A stretch of 12,372 nt of DNA, taken from CAYMEK01 sp964389305 (GTDB lineage Bacteria; Spirochaetota; Spirochaetia; SZUA-6; DRHE01). The DNA lies in contig CAYMEK010000089.1 in the NCBI GenBank assembly GCA_964389305.1, positions 1 to 12,372 of the forward strand, given 5' to 3'. The notes under the pieces were generated by a model, which had not been told where the DNA came from, ran no database searches, and was given only the letters and a program-made list of their open reading frames with translations. How positions within the stretch are numbered: position 1 is the stretch's first letter; every line of letters begins with the position of its first letter. The position numbers and the translations under genes were made by a program. Of the stretch, positions 1 to 6,032 are shown one piece after another.

Positions 1-359
1 GAGAAGCACTTGGCCAGGATCTCCCCGTGGCTGCGGTGGGAGCCGAAGATGAAATCTTCGGGTTCTAGATGGACGCACTGCCCGACCGCAGCGGACTCCT
101 GCCCGATGGAAAGATGAGCCGGGCCTTTGTGCTCGTAGGCCAGTCCCCGGTACTCCCCTTGAGTCTTGATGCTGTTGAGCATCGTTTCGAACTCCCGGAT
201 CAAGAGCATGTCTTTGTACATTTGGACCAGCTTTTTGCGGCCGAACTTCCTGGCCTCTTTCTTCGGATCCGAAACGTAGCGGTTGACCGGAAGCGGGGGT
301 ATTTCGATCGTCCCCGCTTTCCGCACGGTTTTTGGATCTACGACAATCGATTTCGGCAT
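1..359 (-). CDS. Thiamine-diphosphate-dependent 2-oxoacid/acetoin dehydrogenase E1 component, N-terminal part (partial)
   Basis: The first 119 codons of an E1 dehydrogenase; the rest lies beyond the left edge. The protein starts MPKSIVVDPKTVRKAG and continues with an E1-alpha-like stretch (MYKDMLLIREFETML, then a GPAHLSIGQE motif and IFGSHRSHGE), which is where this family begins its ThDP-binding domain. E1 decarboxylates the 2-oxo substrate on ThDP and transfers the acyl group to the lipoyl arm of E2. The ATG at 359-357 has a GAGGTGAG ribosome site close upstream. It follows the E2 gene after 45 bp on the same strand with no terminator seen, so the two should be co-transcribed. The opening resembles a clostridial group that I recall as a single-chain alpha/beta fusion of about 800 residues; whether this one is fused cannot be seen here. 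Substrate (pyruvate, acetoin or branched 2-oxoacid) is not resolved. Confidence 0.85.
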   Translation of the reverse strand, partial: MPKSIVVDPKTVRKAGTIEIPPLPVNRYVSDPKKEARKFGRKKLVQMYKDMLLIREFETMLNSIKTQGEYRGLAYEHKGPAHLSIGQESAAVGQCVHLEPEDFIFGSHRSHGEILAKCF

Positions 360-404
360 ATACTCACCTCGGTTATACCCTTTGATCGGCTATTTTGTAC
401 CGGC

Positions 405-1754
405 TCATCCGGCCAGAAGCAGCTCGAAATCCTCCAGGAAGCGGCAGAGATCCCGAAGGAAGCGGGCAGCCATCGCCCCGTCCACCGACCGATGGTCGGC
501 GGTCAGCGAAAGAAATAGGTGCGGCTGGAATTCGATCCGCTCTTCGCCCTGCACCGGCTTGAGCTGGATCGATCCAACCCCCAGGACGGCCGCTTGAGGC
601 GGATTGAGCACCGGCGTGAAACCCTCTATTCCCAGTGTACCCAGGTTGGAAATGGTGAAGGTACCGCCGTTCAGCTCCTCCGGGATTACAGTGTTCTCCA
701 GGCAGGCGCTCCGCAGCCGGGCCGCTTCCCCGGCTAGCTGCTTCAGGGACATAAGACTGGCGTTGCGGATGACCGGCACCAGCAATCCCCGCGGGGTGTC
801 CACGGCAAAGGCTAGATGCACCCGCTCGAACTCGACGATCCGGTCGACCAGGAAGTGACTGTTCAGGGCCGGATGCCGGGGCAGAACCCGGGTTACTGCG
901 AAATCGAGCATATCGCTGATCGTAATTCGCCGCAGGCTCAACTCTTCCGGGCTGGACTTCAGCTTGTCGCGATAGGCCAGCAAGCCTTGGGCCCCGGCAG
1001 AGGTATGCAGCGTGTATTGGGCGCTGTTCTGCAGGCTGGCGAGCATTCGTTCTGCGATCAGCTTGCGGGCACCCTTAAGGGGGACTTCGTTGAACGGGCC
1101 GGGAAAATCCGCTTCCTCCGCTGCGATCTGCTGCGCAGGCGTCCGGCTCTGCTCCAGAACCCTCCTCACATCCTTCTCCAGTATCCTTCCCCGCGGCCCG
1201 CTGCCCTTCCCGTCCGCCAGGGCAGCGAGTACGGCTTCGGAACTCAGGCCGGCTGTCTCGGCCGTTTTGCGGGCTCTCGGGGATATCGCGATCCTCTCCG
1301 GGGCGCCGGCGCGAGACGGTACCGGGCGCGCAGGAGGCGCTGCGGACCTGTCGGGCTGTGCGGGGCGGGCCGGCACCGGGGCCGGGCCGGGCCCGGCGGT
1401 TTCAGGCGGAGTCTCTGCCGGCCGGCCCGACTCCGTGGGCCGATCAGAACCCGCGGGTTGACCCGTCCCGGCCTGCCTCTCTCCAGCTATATCGATCAGC
1501 GAAGAGATGTCCTCACCGGGCTGCCCTATCACGGCGAGGGGCGCCAGAACCGGTACGTCCTCACCCTGCCGATGGATGATCTTTAATAGTGTTCCATTGA
1601 CGGTCGATTCGACCTCGAAAACCGCCTTGTCCGTCTCCACTTCGACCAGGATCTCCCCTTGCCGTACCTGGTCCCCTTCCTTTTTCTTCCAGTCGAGAAC
1701 AAGGCAGGTTTCCACCGACTGGCCCTGCCTGGGCAGGATGATTGTCTCTGCCAT
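405..1754 (-). CDS. Dihydrolipoamide acyltransferase (E2) of a 2-oxoacid/acetoin dehydrogenase complex
   Basis: A complete 449-residue E2. Residues 1-80 are a lipoyl domain with the lipoylation lysine in ETDKAVFEVES (K43). Residues 90-150 are a Pro/Ala-rich swinging linker. Residues 154-193 (ISPRARK ... GPRGRILEKDV) are the peripheral subunit-binding domain that docks E1 or E3. Residues 220-449 are the catalytic acyltransferase domain, which ends with the active-site motif DHRSVDG (H421, D425). It moves the acyl group from the lipoyl arm to CoA and forms the complex core. The ATG is preceded by GAAGGAGAAAGGTGA, a strong ribosome site. The gene lies 35 bp after the DeoR-type regulator and 45 bp before E1, so E2 precedes E1, the reverse of the common E1-E2 order. 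Lipoyl and catalytic motifs are intact. E3 is not in the window. Confidence 0.95.
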   Translation of the reverse strand: MAETIILPRQGQSVETCLVLDWKKKEGDQVRQGEILVEVETDKAVFEVESTVNGTLLKIIHRQGEDVPVLAPLAVIGQPGEDISSLIDIAGERQAGTGQPAGSDRPTESGRPAETPPETAGPGPAPVPARPAQPDRSAAPPARPVPSRAGAPERIAISPRARKTAETAGLSSEAVLAALADGKGSGPRGRILEKDVRRVLEQSRTPAQQIAAEEADFPGPFNEVPLKGARKLIAERMLASLQNSAQYTLHTSAGAQGLLAYRDKLKSSPEELSLRRITISDMLDFAVTRVLPRHPALNSHFLVDRIVEFERVHLAFAVDTPRGLLVPVIRNASLMSLKQLAGEAARLRSACLENTVIPEELNGGTFTISNLGTLGIEGFTPVLNPPQAAVLGVGSIQLKPVQGEERIEFQPHLFLSLTADHRSVDGAMAARFLRDLCRFLEDFELLLAG

Positions 1755-1789
1755 TCACCTTTCTCCTTCTATCGTGCTTGACAATTCGC

Positions 1790-2548
1790 TCACACCTGGA
1801 TCACCTCGACCCCCGCTTGGACCAGCTCTTCCCTGGCCACTGCGGACAGTCCCGTGTCGGTGATCAGAGTCCCTACTCTGGTAACCGGCAACACGTGAAC
1901 GAAGCCGATTCTTCCGTGCTTCGACGAGTCCGCAACCAGGACCGTGGTTTCCGAGCGTTCGGCCATCTTGCGTACGATCTCCGCTCCTTCGACCAGATGA
2001 GTGGTCAGCCCGCCCGTCAAGGAAAAACCGTCGGTGCCCACGAAGGCCAGCCGCACATGAAAGCGTTCGAGCTGTCCCAACGCAATCGGCCCGACGAAAG
2101 ACTCGGTAGCCGGCCTAAACTCTCCCCCGACCACGGTGAGGTGAATTCCCGGATTCAACCGGGCGAAGGGGAGAATCAGGGAGGAGTTGGTTACAACGTT
2201 CACGAAGCGCTTGCCCAGGATGTACTTGGCGATGAGGGCAGTGGTGGTGCCTGCTTCGATCATGATGGTGTCCCCATCGCTGATGCGGCCGGCGGCCGCC
2301 TGGGCGATGCGGTTTTTTTCCTCCACCCTCAGATTCTGGCGCGCCACTACACTGGGATGAAAGGCCGGGGCCGCGCCTCCTCTGGTTCGCTGCACCAGTC
2401 CTTTGCGGGACAGGCTGTTCAGGTCGCTGCGGATGGTAACGGCAGACACGCCAAGCTGCTCGCTGAGCCGGGAGACCGACACTCCCGGTTCCACGGCCAG
2501 CAGCCTGAGTATTTCCCGCTCTCTGGCCTTCAGATTTGCTGCAATCAC
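1790..2548 (-). CDS. DeoR/GlpR-family transcriptional regulator
   Basis: A complete 252-residue DeoR-type regulator. A winged helix-turn-helix covers about residues 8-60 (recognition part SVSRLSEQLGVSAVTIRSDL). The DeoRC sensor domain covers about 76-235, with the family landmarks DGDTIMIEAGTTT, VVGGEF, FVGTDGFSLTGGLTT and VADSSKHG. These proteins usually repress catabolic operons and are released by a phosphorylated sugar or related metabolite; the effector here is unknown. The start is GTG at 2548-2546, since an in-frame TAA lies upstream; the ribosome site is weak (GGGAAAG). It is the first gene after a consensus promoter and precedes E2 by 35 bp, so it probably regulates itself and the dehydrogenase genes. 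A DeoR protein heading a 2-oxoacid dehydrogenase operon is less usual than an AcoR- or PdhR-type regulator. Confidence 0.92.
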   Translation of the reverse strand: MIAANLKAREREILRLLAVEPGVSVSRLSEQLGVSAVTIRSDLNSLSRKGLVQRTRGGAAPAFHPSVVARQNLRVEEKNRIAQAAAGRISDGDTIMIEAGTTTALIAKYILGKRFVNVVTNSSLILPFARLNPGIHLTVVGGEFRPATESFVGPIALGQLERFHVRLAFVGTDGFSLTGGLTTHLVEGAEIVRKMAERSETTVLVADSSKHGRIGFVHVLPVTRVGTLITDTGLSAVAREELVQAGVEVIQV

Positions 2549-2553
2549 CGCCG

Positions 2554-2595
2554 TTACTTTCCCAAGTATTACTTTTTACTTTCGAAATTGTTTCG
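2554..2595. promoter_or_regulatory. Candidate DeoR operator: repeated TTACTTT / TTTCG units
   Basis: Between the predicted transcription start and the regulator start codon, the plus strand carries TTACTTT at 2554-2560, 2569-2575 and 2576-2582, and TTTCG at 2580-2584 and 2591-2595. The two TTTCG units are 11 bp apart, about one helical turn. DeoR-family proteins such as AgaR bind clustered TTTC-type direct repeats, so this is a plausible autoregulatory operator. The repeats are seen; the binding is inferred. Confidence 0.45.
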
Positions 2596-2602
2596 CATTT
2601 AT

Positions 2603-2630
2603 ATTATAATACTGCTTAAAGTCTTGTCAA
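2603..2630 (-). promoter_or_regulatory. Sigma-A/sigma-70 promoter of the DeoR-E2-E1 operon
   Basis: On the minus strand a perfect -35 TTGACA (2630-2625) is followed by a 16-bp spacer and a perfect -10 TATAAT (2608-2603). The predicted start is near 2596, leaving a leader of roughly 48 nt before the GTG of the regulator gene. Both hexamers match consensus exactly, so the promoter should be strong when not repressed, which fits control by a repressor. Confidence 0.85.
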
Positions 2631-2638
2631 GCCGGCGA

Positions 2639-2701
2639 AAAGGAAAACCTTTCAGCCTTCTGCTCGCGCCGGCGCCCTCCCCGGTTCTCTCCAACGGAGG
2701 G
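2639..2701. repeat. Cluster of short inverted repeats upstream of the DeoR promoter
   Basis: Three perfect dyads lie here: AAAGG-AAAA-CCTTT (2639-2652), the 10-bp palindrome GCGCCGGCGC (2666-2675), and CCCTCC (2675-2680) with GGAGGG (2696-2701). The first sits 9 bp upstream of the -35 element and could be an activator or repressor site. None is followed by a T tract in either direction that would make a convincing terminator. No gene is seen in 2640-2772. Confidence 0.35.
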
Positions 2702-2709
2702 AAGCGAAG

Positions 2710-2752
2710 AAAAAAGATCTACACTGGCTAGATAATCTGAGTGAGGTAGTGT
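2710..2752 (-). terminator. Possible weak terminator after the ferredoxin-like gene
   Basis: Reading on the minus strand, ACACT (2752-2748) can pair with AGTGT (2725-2721), and a run of six T follows (2715-2710). The stem is only 5 bp and the loop is 22 nt, so this is a weak call. A second small hairpin, AGCGG/CCGCT at 2768-2781, overlaps the stop codon of the ferredoxin-like gene. Confidence 0.25.
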
Positions 2753-2772
2753 GATGGAAACAAGGCAGCGGT

Positions 2773-2991
2773 TTATCCGCTCTTGATCTCTATGGCCCCC
2801 AGGGGACAGGCGGCAACGCAATCCCCGCAGCCTACGCACATCTTCATGGATAAAAGCATGGGCGGGTCCCCCGGGTCCTCCTGCTCCAGCAGCCGGTGCG
2901 TGCAGGATCGGGCCGCGCGACAAACGCCGTTACTCCCGTCACAGGCAAATGGATCACAACGGTCGAAGTCGATATTCGCGTATTTGTTCAA
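2773..2991 (-). CDS. Small ferredoxin-like protein (4Fe-4S), 72 residues
   Basis: The C-terminal half has a standard 4Fe-4S motif, CVGCGDCVAACP (C52, C55, C58, C62), so the protein should carry one low-potential cluster for electron transfer in the cytoplasm. The N-terminal half has four more cysteines, C12, C17, C24 and C30, spaced C-x4-C-x6-C-x5-C. This is not the usual CxxCxxCxxxCP set and lacks the proline after the last cysteine, so it could bind a second cluster with atypical geometry, another metal, or nothing. The start is inferred to be TTG at 2991-2989, with CAGGG about 8 nt upstream; the first residues (NKYANIDFDRC) resemble ferredoxin openings. It stands alone, divergent from the aldo-keto reductase operon and 224 bp from the DeoR-type gene. 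Its partner enzyme is unknown. Confidence 0.75.
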   Translation of the reverse strand: MNKYANIDFDRCDPFACDGSNGVCRAARSCTHRLLEQEDPGDPPMLLSMKMCVGCGDCVAACPLGAIEIKSG

Positions 2992-3013
2992 ACCGGTTCC
3001 CTGACAGTCTATA

Positions 3014-3042
3014 TTGAAAGAACTATATACAAATATTACTAT
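3014..3042 (+). promoter_or_regulatory. Candidate distal promoter of the aldo-keto reductase operon, with overlapping dyad
   Basis: TTGAAA (3014-3019), a 17-bp spacer and TACTAT (3037-3042). The -10 overlaps a perfect inverted repeat, ATATTA-CTA-TAATAT (3033-3047), a possible operator. A transcript from here would carry a leader of about 155 nt that includes the hairpin at 3056-3096. The same AT-rich patch must also serve the divergent ferredoxin-like gene, for which I could not pick a clear promoter. Confidence 0.45.
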
Positions 3043-3055
3043 AATATGGCCGTAG

Positions 3056-3096
3056 GTTCAATACCCGGCTCCGGGTGGCCCGGAGAATGATTGAAC
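3056..3096 (+). other. Nested stem-loop in the leader of the aldo-keto reductase operon
   Basis: The outer stem is GTTCAAT (3056-3062) with ATTGAAC (3090-3096). Inside it, CTCCGGG (3069-3075) and CCCGGAG (3079-3085) enclose a TGG loop. Both stems are perfect and separated by a small internal loop. It lies between divergent genes, so it cannot be an ordinary 3' terminator for either, and no T tract follows. It may be a leader RNA structure or a protein-binding dyad. Confidence 0.5.
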
Positions 3097-3146
3097 TGCA
3101 GGGTGCGGCGGCATACGCTAGAAGAGATAGGCGCTGGCCCGGCAGA

Positions 3147-3175
3147 TTGCCCCAACCAGGCAAACAGCCTATAGT
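3147..3175 (+). promoter_or_regulatory. Candidate proximal promoter of the aldo-keto reductase operon
   Basis: TTGCCC (3147-3152), a 17-bp spacer and TATAGT (3170-3175) match the sigma-70 consensus 4/6 and 5/6. The predicted start near 3182 leaves a leader of about 24 nt containing the GAGGAT ribosome site for the ATG at 3206. Confidence 0.5.
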
Positions 3176-3205
3176 GGGTAAAAAGCGCGGCGCGAGGATA
3201 TCACT

Positions 3206-4132
3206 ATGAGATACAGGAGGCTCGGCAAGAGCGGACTCGAGGTCTCCGTGATCGGCGTAGGCACCTATCAGCTCGGCGGGGAATGGGGCAAGGAGTTTAC
3301 TCAGAGAGAAGTGGATGCCATCCTGGGAACGGCGCAGGAATGCGGGATCAACCTGATCGACACGGCGGAATGCTATGGAGACCATCTGGCCGAGCAGCTC
3401 ATCGGAAACTATATCCGCCACGATCGGACCAGGTGGATCCTGGCCACCAAGTTCGGTCACCGCTTTCACGATTTCCAAAACCGGAGCCGCCGATGGAAGG
3501 CCGAAGATGTCCGCCGCCAGATCGATGCGTCCTTGAAGGCCCTGCATACCGACTATATCGACCTTCTGCAGTACCACTCCCCGACCAACGAGGAGCTGCT
3601 TACCGAAGGGCTGCAGGAGATACTCGAGCTGGAGGTCCGGGCCGGCAAAGTGCGGCGGATCGGCATATCTCTGAGCAAGAGTCTGAGCAGCCGGTCGGAC
3701 GTTTTCCAGGTGCAGAAGGCGCCCGAGGTCAACGCCGGGGTGATGCAGATTCACTACAACCGTCTGGAGCGCACCGCCGAGAAACAGATCCTTCCCCTCT
3801 GCCGGAGACTCGATCTGGGAGTGATGGCCCGCGTACCCCTGGCCAGCGGTCTGCTCAGCGGCAAGTACGGTCTCGGGGCCAGCTTTCCGGATACCGACGT
3901 ACGCTCGATCCGGGAACGCTCCGAGCTGGAGGAACATCTCCGGCTGGTCGAGATTATCCAGGCCGAGGAGCTGCCGAAGGGGATGTTTCTCTCCACCTGG
4001 GCACTGGCCTGGTGCCTGAGACACCCCGCGGTCAGCTGTGTCATCCCCGGCTGCAAGTCCGTACAGCAGGTCCGGCAGAATGCCCGGGCCTCCGACCTTG
4101 TCCGTGAGGAACATCCCCAGGACCTCCCCTGA
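3206..4132 (+). CDS. Aldo-keto reductase family oxidoreductase
   Basis: A complete 308-residue aldo-keto reductase, a (beta/alpha)8 NAD(P)H-dependent enzyme that interconverts carbonyls and alcohols. The start MRYRRLGKSGLEVSVIGVGT is typical of the bacterial YajO/Tas-like group. The catalytic tetrad is visible: D52 and Y57 in LIDTAECYG, K82 in LATKFG and H124 in LLQYHSP. Late elements include ARVPLASGLLSGKYG and the cofactor-binding region VIPGCKSVQQVRQN. Length is normal for the family. The ATG has AGGAT about 8 nt upstream. It is the first gene of an apparent operon; rarD starts 3 nt after its stop. The substrate cannot be predicted. Confidence 0.93.
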   Translation: MRYRRLGKSGLEVSVIGVGTYQLGGEWGKEFTQREVDAILGTAQECGINLIDTAECYGDHLAEQLIGNYIRHDRTRWILATKFGHRFHDFQNRSRRWKAEDVRRQIDASLKALHTDYIDLLQYHSPTNEELLTEGLQEILELEVRAGKVRRIGISLSKSLSSRSDVFQVQKAPEVNAGVMQIHYNRLERTAEKQILPLCRRLDLGVMARVPLASGLLSGKYGLGASFPDTDVRSIRERSELEEHLRLVEIIQAEELPKGMFLSTWALAWCLRHPAVSCVIPGCKSVQQVRQNARASDLVREEHPQDLP

Positions 4133-4135
4133 AAA

Positions 4136-5098
4136 ATGAAGAACACGAATACCGGGCTCGATCTGCAGAGGCGAGAGCGGTTGGCCGGTGTCCTATTCAC
4201 GGCGGCGGCCTTCCTTTTCTGGGGACTGTACCCGCCGTATTGGAGGCTCTTGAAGGCCGTTCCTCAACTCCAGGTCGTGGCCCACCGGTTGATTTGGGCC
4301 TGCGTGTTCACGGCCGGACTCATCACCGTCCAGCGACGCTGGTCTGAAGTACGGGCGGCGCTGACCTCCCGAAAGACCCTGCTTACGCTGCTCGCCTCGG
4401 GCCTCTGCATCGCCTTCAACTGGTCGATCTACATCGTCGGCGTGCTCACCGGCAGGCTGGTATCGGTAAGCATGGGATACTTCATCAATCCCCTGGTTAG
4501 CGTGCTTCTGGGCGTGCTCGTGCTGAGAGAAGGGCTGCGCGCCTGGCAGGCCGTTGCCGTGCTCTGCGCCTTCGGCGGCGTGCTTTTTCTGACCGTTCAA
4601 GCTCGGGGACTGCCCTGGATCGCTCTTTCCCTGGCCTTTTCGTTCGGCTTCTATGGCTTGCTACGGAAAACAGTGGCTGTCGAATCCATCCCGGCAACCT
4701 TCGTCGAGACCCTGCTCGTATCTCCGCTAACGCTCGGCTTCCTGGTGTTTGAAGCGATTCACGGACGCAGCGCCTTCGGCACAGCGAGTGCGACCACTCA
4801 CCTGTTTCTGGTGGGCGCCGGCGTGCTTTCCGCCATACCCATCATCTGGTTCGCCAGCGGCGCGCGCCGTATTCCCCTCTCCCTGGTCGGGTTTCTTCAG
4901 TATCTATCCCCCACCTGCCAGCTTCTCCTGGGCATCTTTCTGTACCGCGAGGAGTTCACGGTCAGCCATGGGATAAGCTTCGGGCTGATCTGGCTGGGTA
5001 TCGTCATCTTCACGGCGTCCACCTTTCTGCAGAGAAATGTTGCCGCAGCACGGGCTGGAGCGGTCAAATCGAAACAAGGGGACCGTCACGGGAGATAG
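4136..5098 (+). CDS. rarD: RarD-type EamA/DMT-family membrane transporter
   Basis: A 320-residue integral membrane protein with about ten hydrophobic segments arranged as two EamA repeats. Signatures match RarD: WGLYPPYWRLLKAVP followed by HRLIW (H50-W54), GYFINPL (114-120), FGFYGLLRK (170-178) and FLQYLSPT (253-260). The RarD name came from a chloramphenicol-sensitivity phenotype; the physiological substrate of most members is unknown, and a small metabolite exporter is the usual guess. It starts 3 nt after the aldo-keto reductase stop and ends 5 nt before the radical SAM remnant, so translational coupling in one operon is likely. Confidence 0.9.
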   Translation: MKNTNTGLDLQRRERLAGVLFTAAAFLFWGLYPPYWRLLKAVPQLQVVAHRLIWACVFTAGLITVQRRWSEVRAALTSRKTLLTLLASGLCIAFNWSIYIVGVLTGRLVSVSMGYFINPLVSVLLGVLVLREGLRAWQAVAVLCAFGGVLFLTVQARGLPWIALSLAFSFGFYGLLRKTVAVESIPATFVETLLVSPLTLGFLVFEAIHGRSAFGTASATTHLFLVGAGVLSAIPIIWFASGARRIPLSLVGFLQYLSPTCQLLLGIFLYREEFTVSHGISFGLIWLGIVIFTASTFLQRNVAAARAGAVKSKQGDRHGR

Positions 5099-5103
5099 AT
5101 GAA

Positions 5104-6032
5104 ATGAGCATCGGGGACATGGAGGAAATCAAGGAAATCCAGGCCAAGTCGATCCTGCGCAAGCGCAGGTACCTCGATTCGTGGTTTGTAAGCCGCTGGA
5201 GAAGTACGGGCTCAGCCGGAAAGCCCTCGAGGTCATCGCCGAGTTTGGATTTCCGGTCCAAGTACTGACGAAGTCGACACTGGTCCGGCGGGACCTCGAC
5301 CTTCTAAGGGCTATCGACAGCCAAAGCCGGGCGGTGGTGAGCTTCAGCCTTTCCTCGGTGGACGAGCAAATAAGCCGGGTTTTCGAGCCCGGAGTCCCCT
5401 CACCCCGGGAGCGGTTGGACGCGATCAAGCGCTTCAAGGATCATGGCTTGGCCTGCGGCCTGTTTCTGCTCCCCGTGATTCCTTTCATTACCGACGGGGA
5501 GGAGTTGCTGGATCGGGCGGTGCGGGAAGCCAGGGATGCAGGGGTCGACTATCTGCTTTTCGGCGGAATGACCCTGAAGGAGGGCCGTCAGACGGCCCAT
5601 TTCCTGAATGTTGTGTCAAAATACAGACCGGATCTTCTGAGCCGTTACCGCAAGCTTTACACGGGCGACCGCTGGGGCCGGGCCGCAGCCGGGTACTACG
5701 AGGAGCTGCAGAGCCGCTTCGGTGAGATCGCAGCCGGCTATCGAGTGCCGCTTCGCATGCCTCCGGAGCTTTACGCCGACCTGCTGGATGAGAATGACCG
5801 CCTGGTGGTCGCGCTGGAGCACCTGGACTATCTGCTGCGCCTGCAAGGCAAGCGGTCCGGCTTCGGCTTCGCCGCCCTGGAGGAGCCTGTTTCGAAGCTG
5901 CTTCATCGAGGCGCCAATATCGCAGGAGTGAATGCGTCTGTAAAGCAGGCAGTCGAGGAAATCCTGAAAACCGGAACCTCCGCGCTGTACGAGCGGCTTC
6001 TACGCCGTCCCGGGTCTAGTTCCGGCCGGTGA
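5104..6032 (+). pseudogene. SPL-family (COG1533) radical SAM protein, internally deleted and frameshifted
   Basis: Two pieces of one protein occur in different frames. The first, from the ATG at 5104 with GGGAGAT upstream, reads MSIGDMEEIKEIQAKSIL and then RKRRYLDSWFVSR, ending near 5196. The second enters near 5190 in another frame with PLEKYGLSRKALEVIAEF and runs to the stop at 6032, through LTKSTLVRRDLDLL, VSFSLSSVDEQISRVFEPG, LFLLPVIPFITD and FGGMTLKEGRQ. In intact relatives as I recall them, about 80 residues lie between the pieces, including the RGCxHxCxYC cluster motif. That region is absent here, so no radical-SAM cluster can form from this sequence. Either the gene is dead by a deletion that is not a multiple of three, or the assembly skipped about 250 bp. 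A GTG at 5181 could start a C-terminal fragment, but it would be non-catalytic. Confidence 0.85.

Noticed and set aside
1742..2731. A 329-codon plus-strand open frame opposite the DeoR-type gene
   Set aside because: It runs antisense through a recognisable regulator and its promoter; no domain or good ribosome site.
3055..3097. A tRNA-like T-arm suggested by GGTTCAATACCC
   Set aside because: No cloverleaf can be built around it; the pairing is better explained by the nested hairpin.
3023..4114. A 363-codon minus-strand open frame opposite the aldo-keto reductase
   Set aside because: The plus strand encodes an intact aldo-keto reductase with its full catalytic tetrad; the reverse frame shows no family features.
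5181..6032. A normal complete gene starting at GTG 5181
   Set aside because: The protein would begin in the middle of the family and lack the radical SAM cysteines, while the matching N-terminal piece lies just upstream in another frame.
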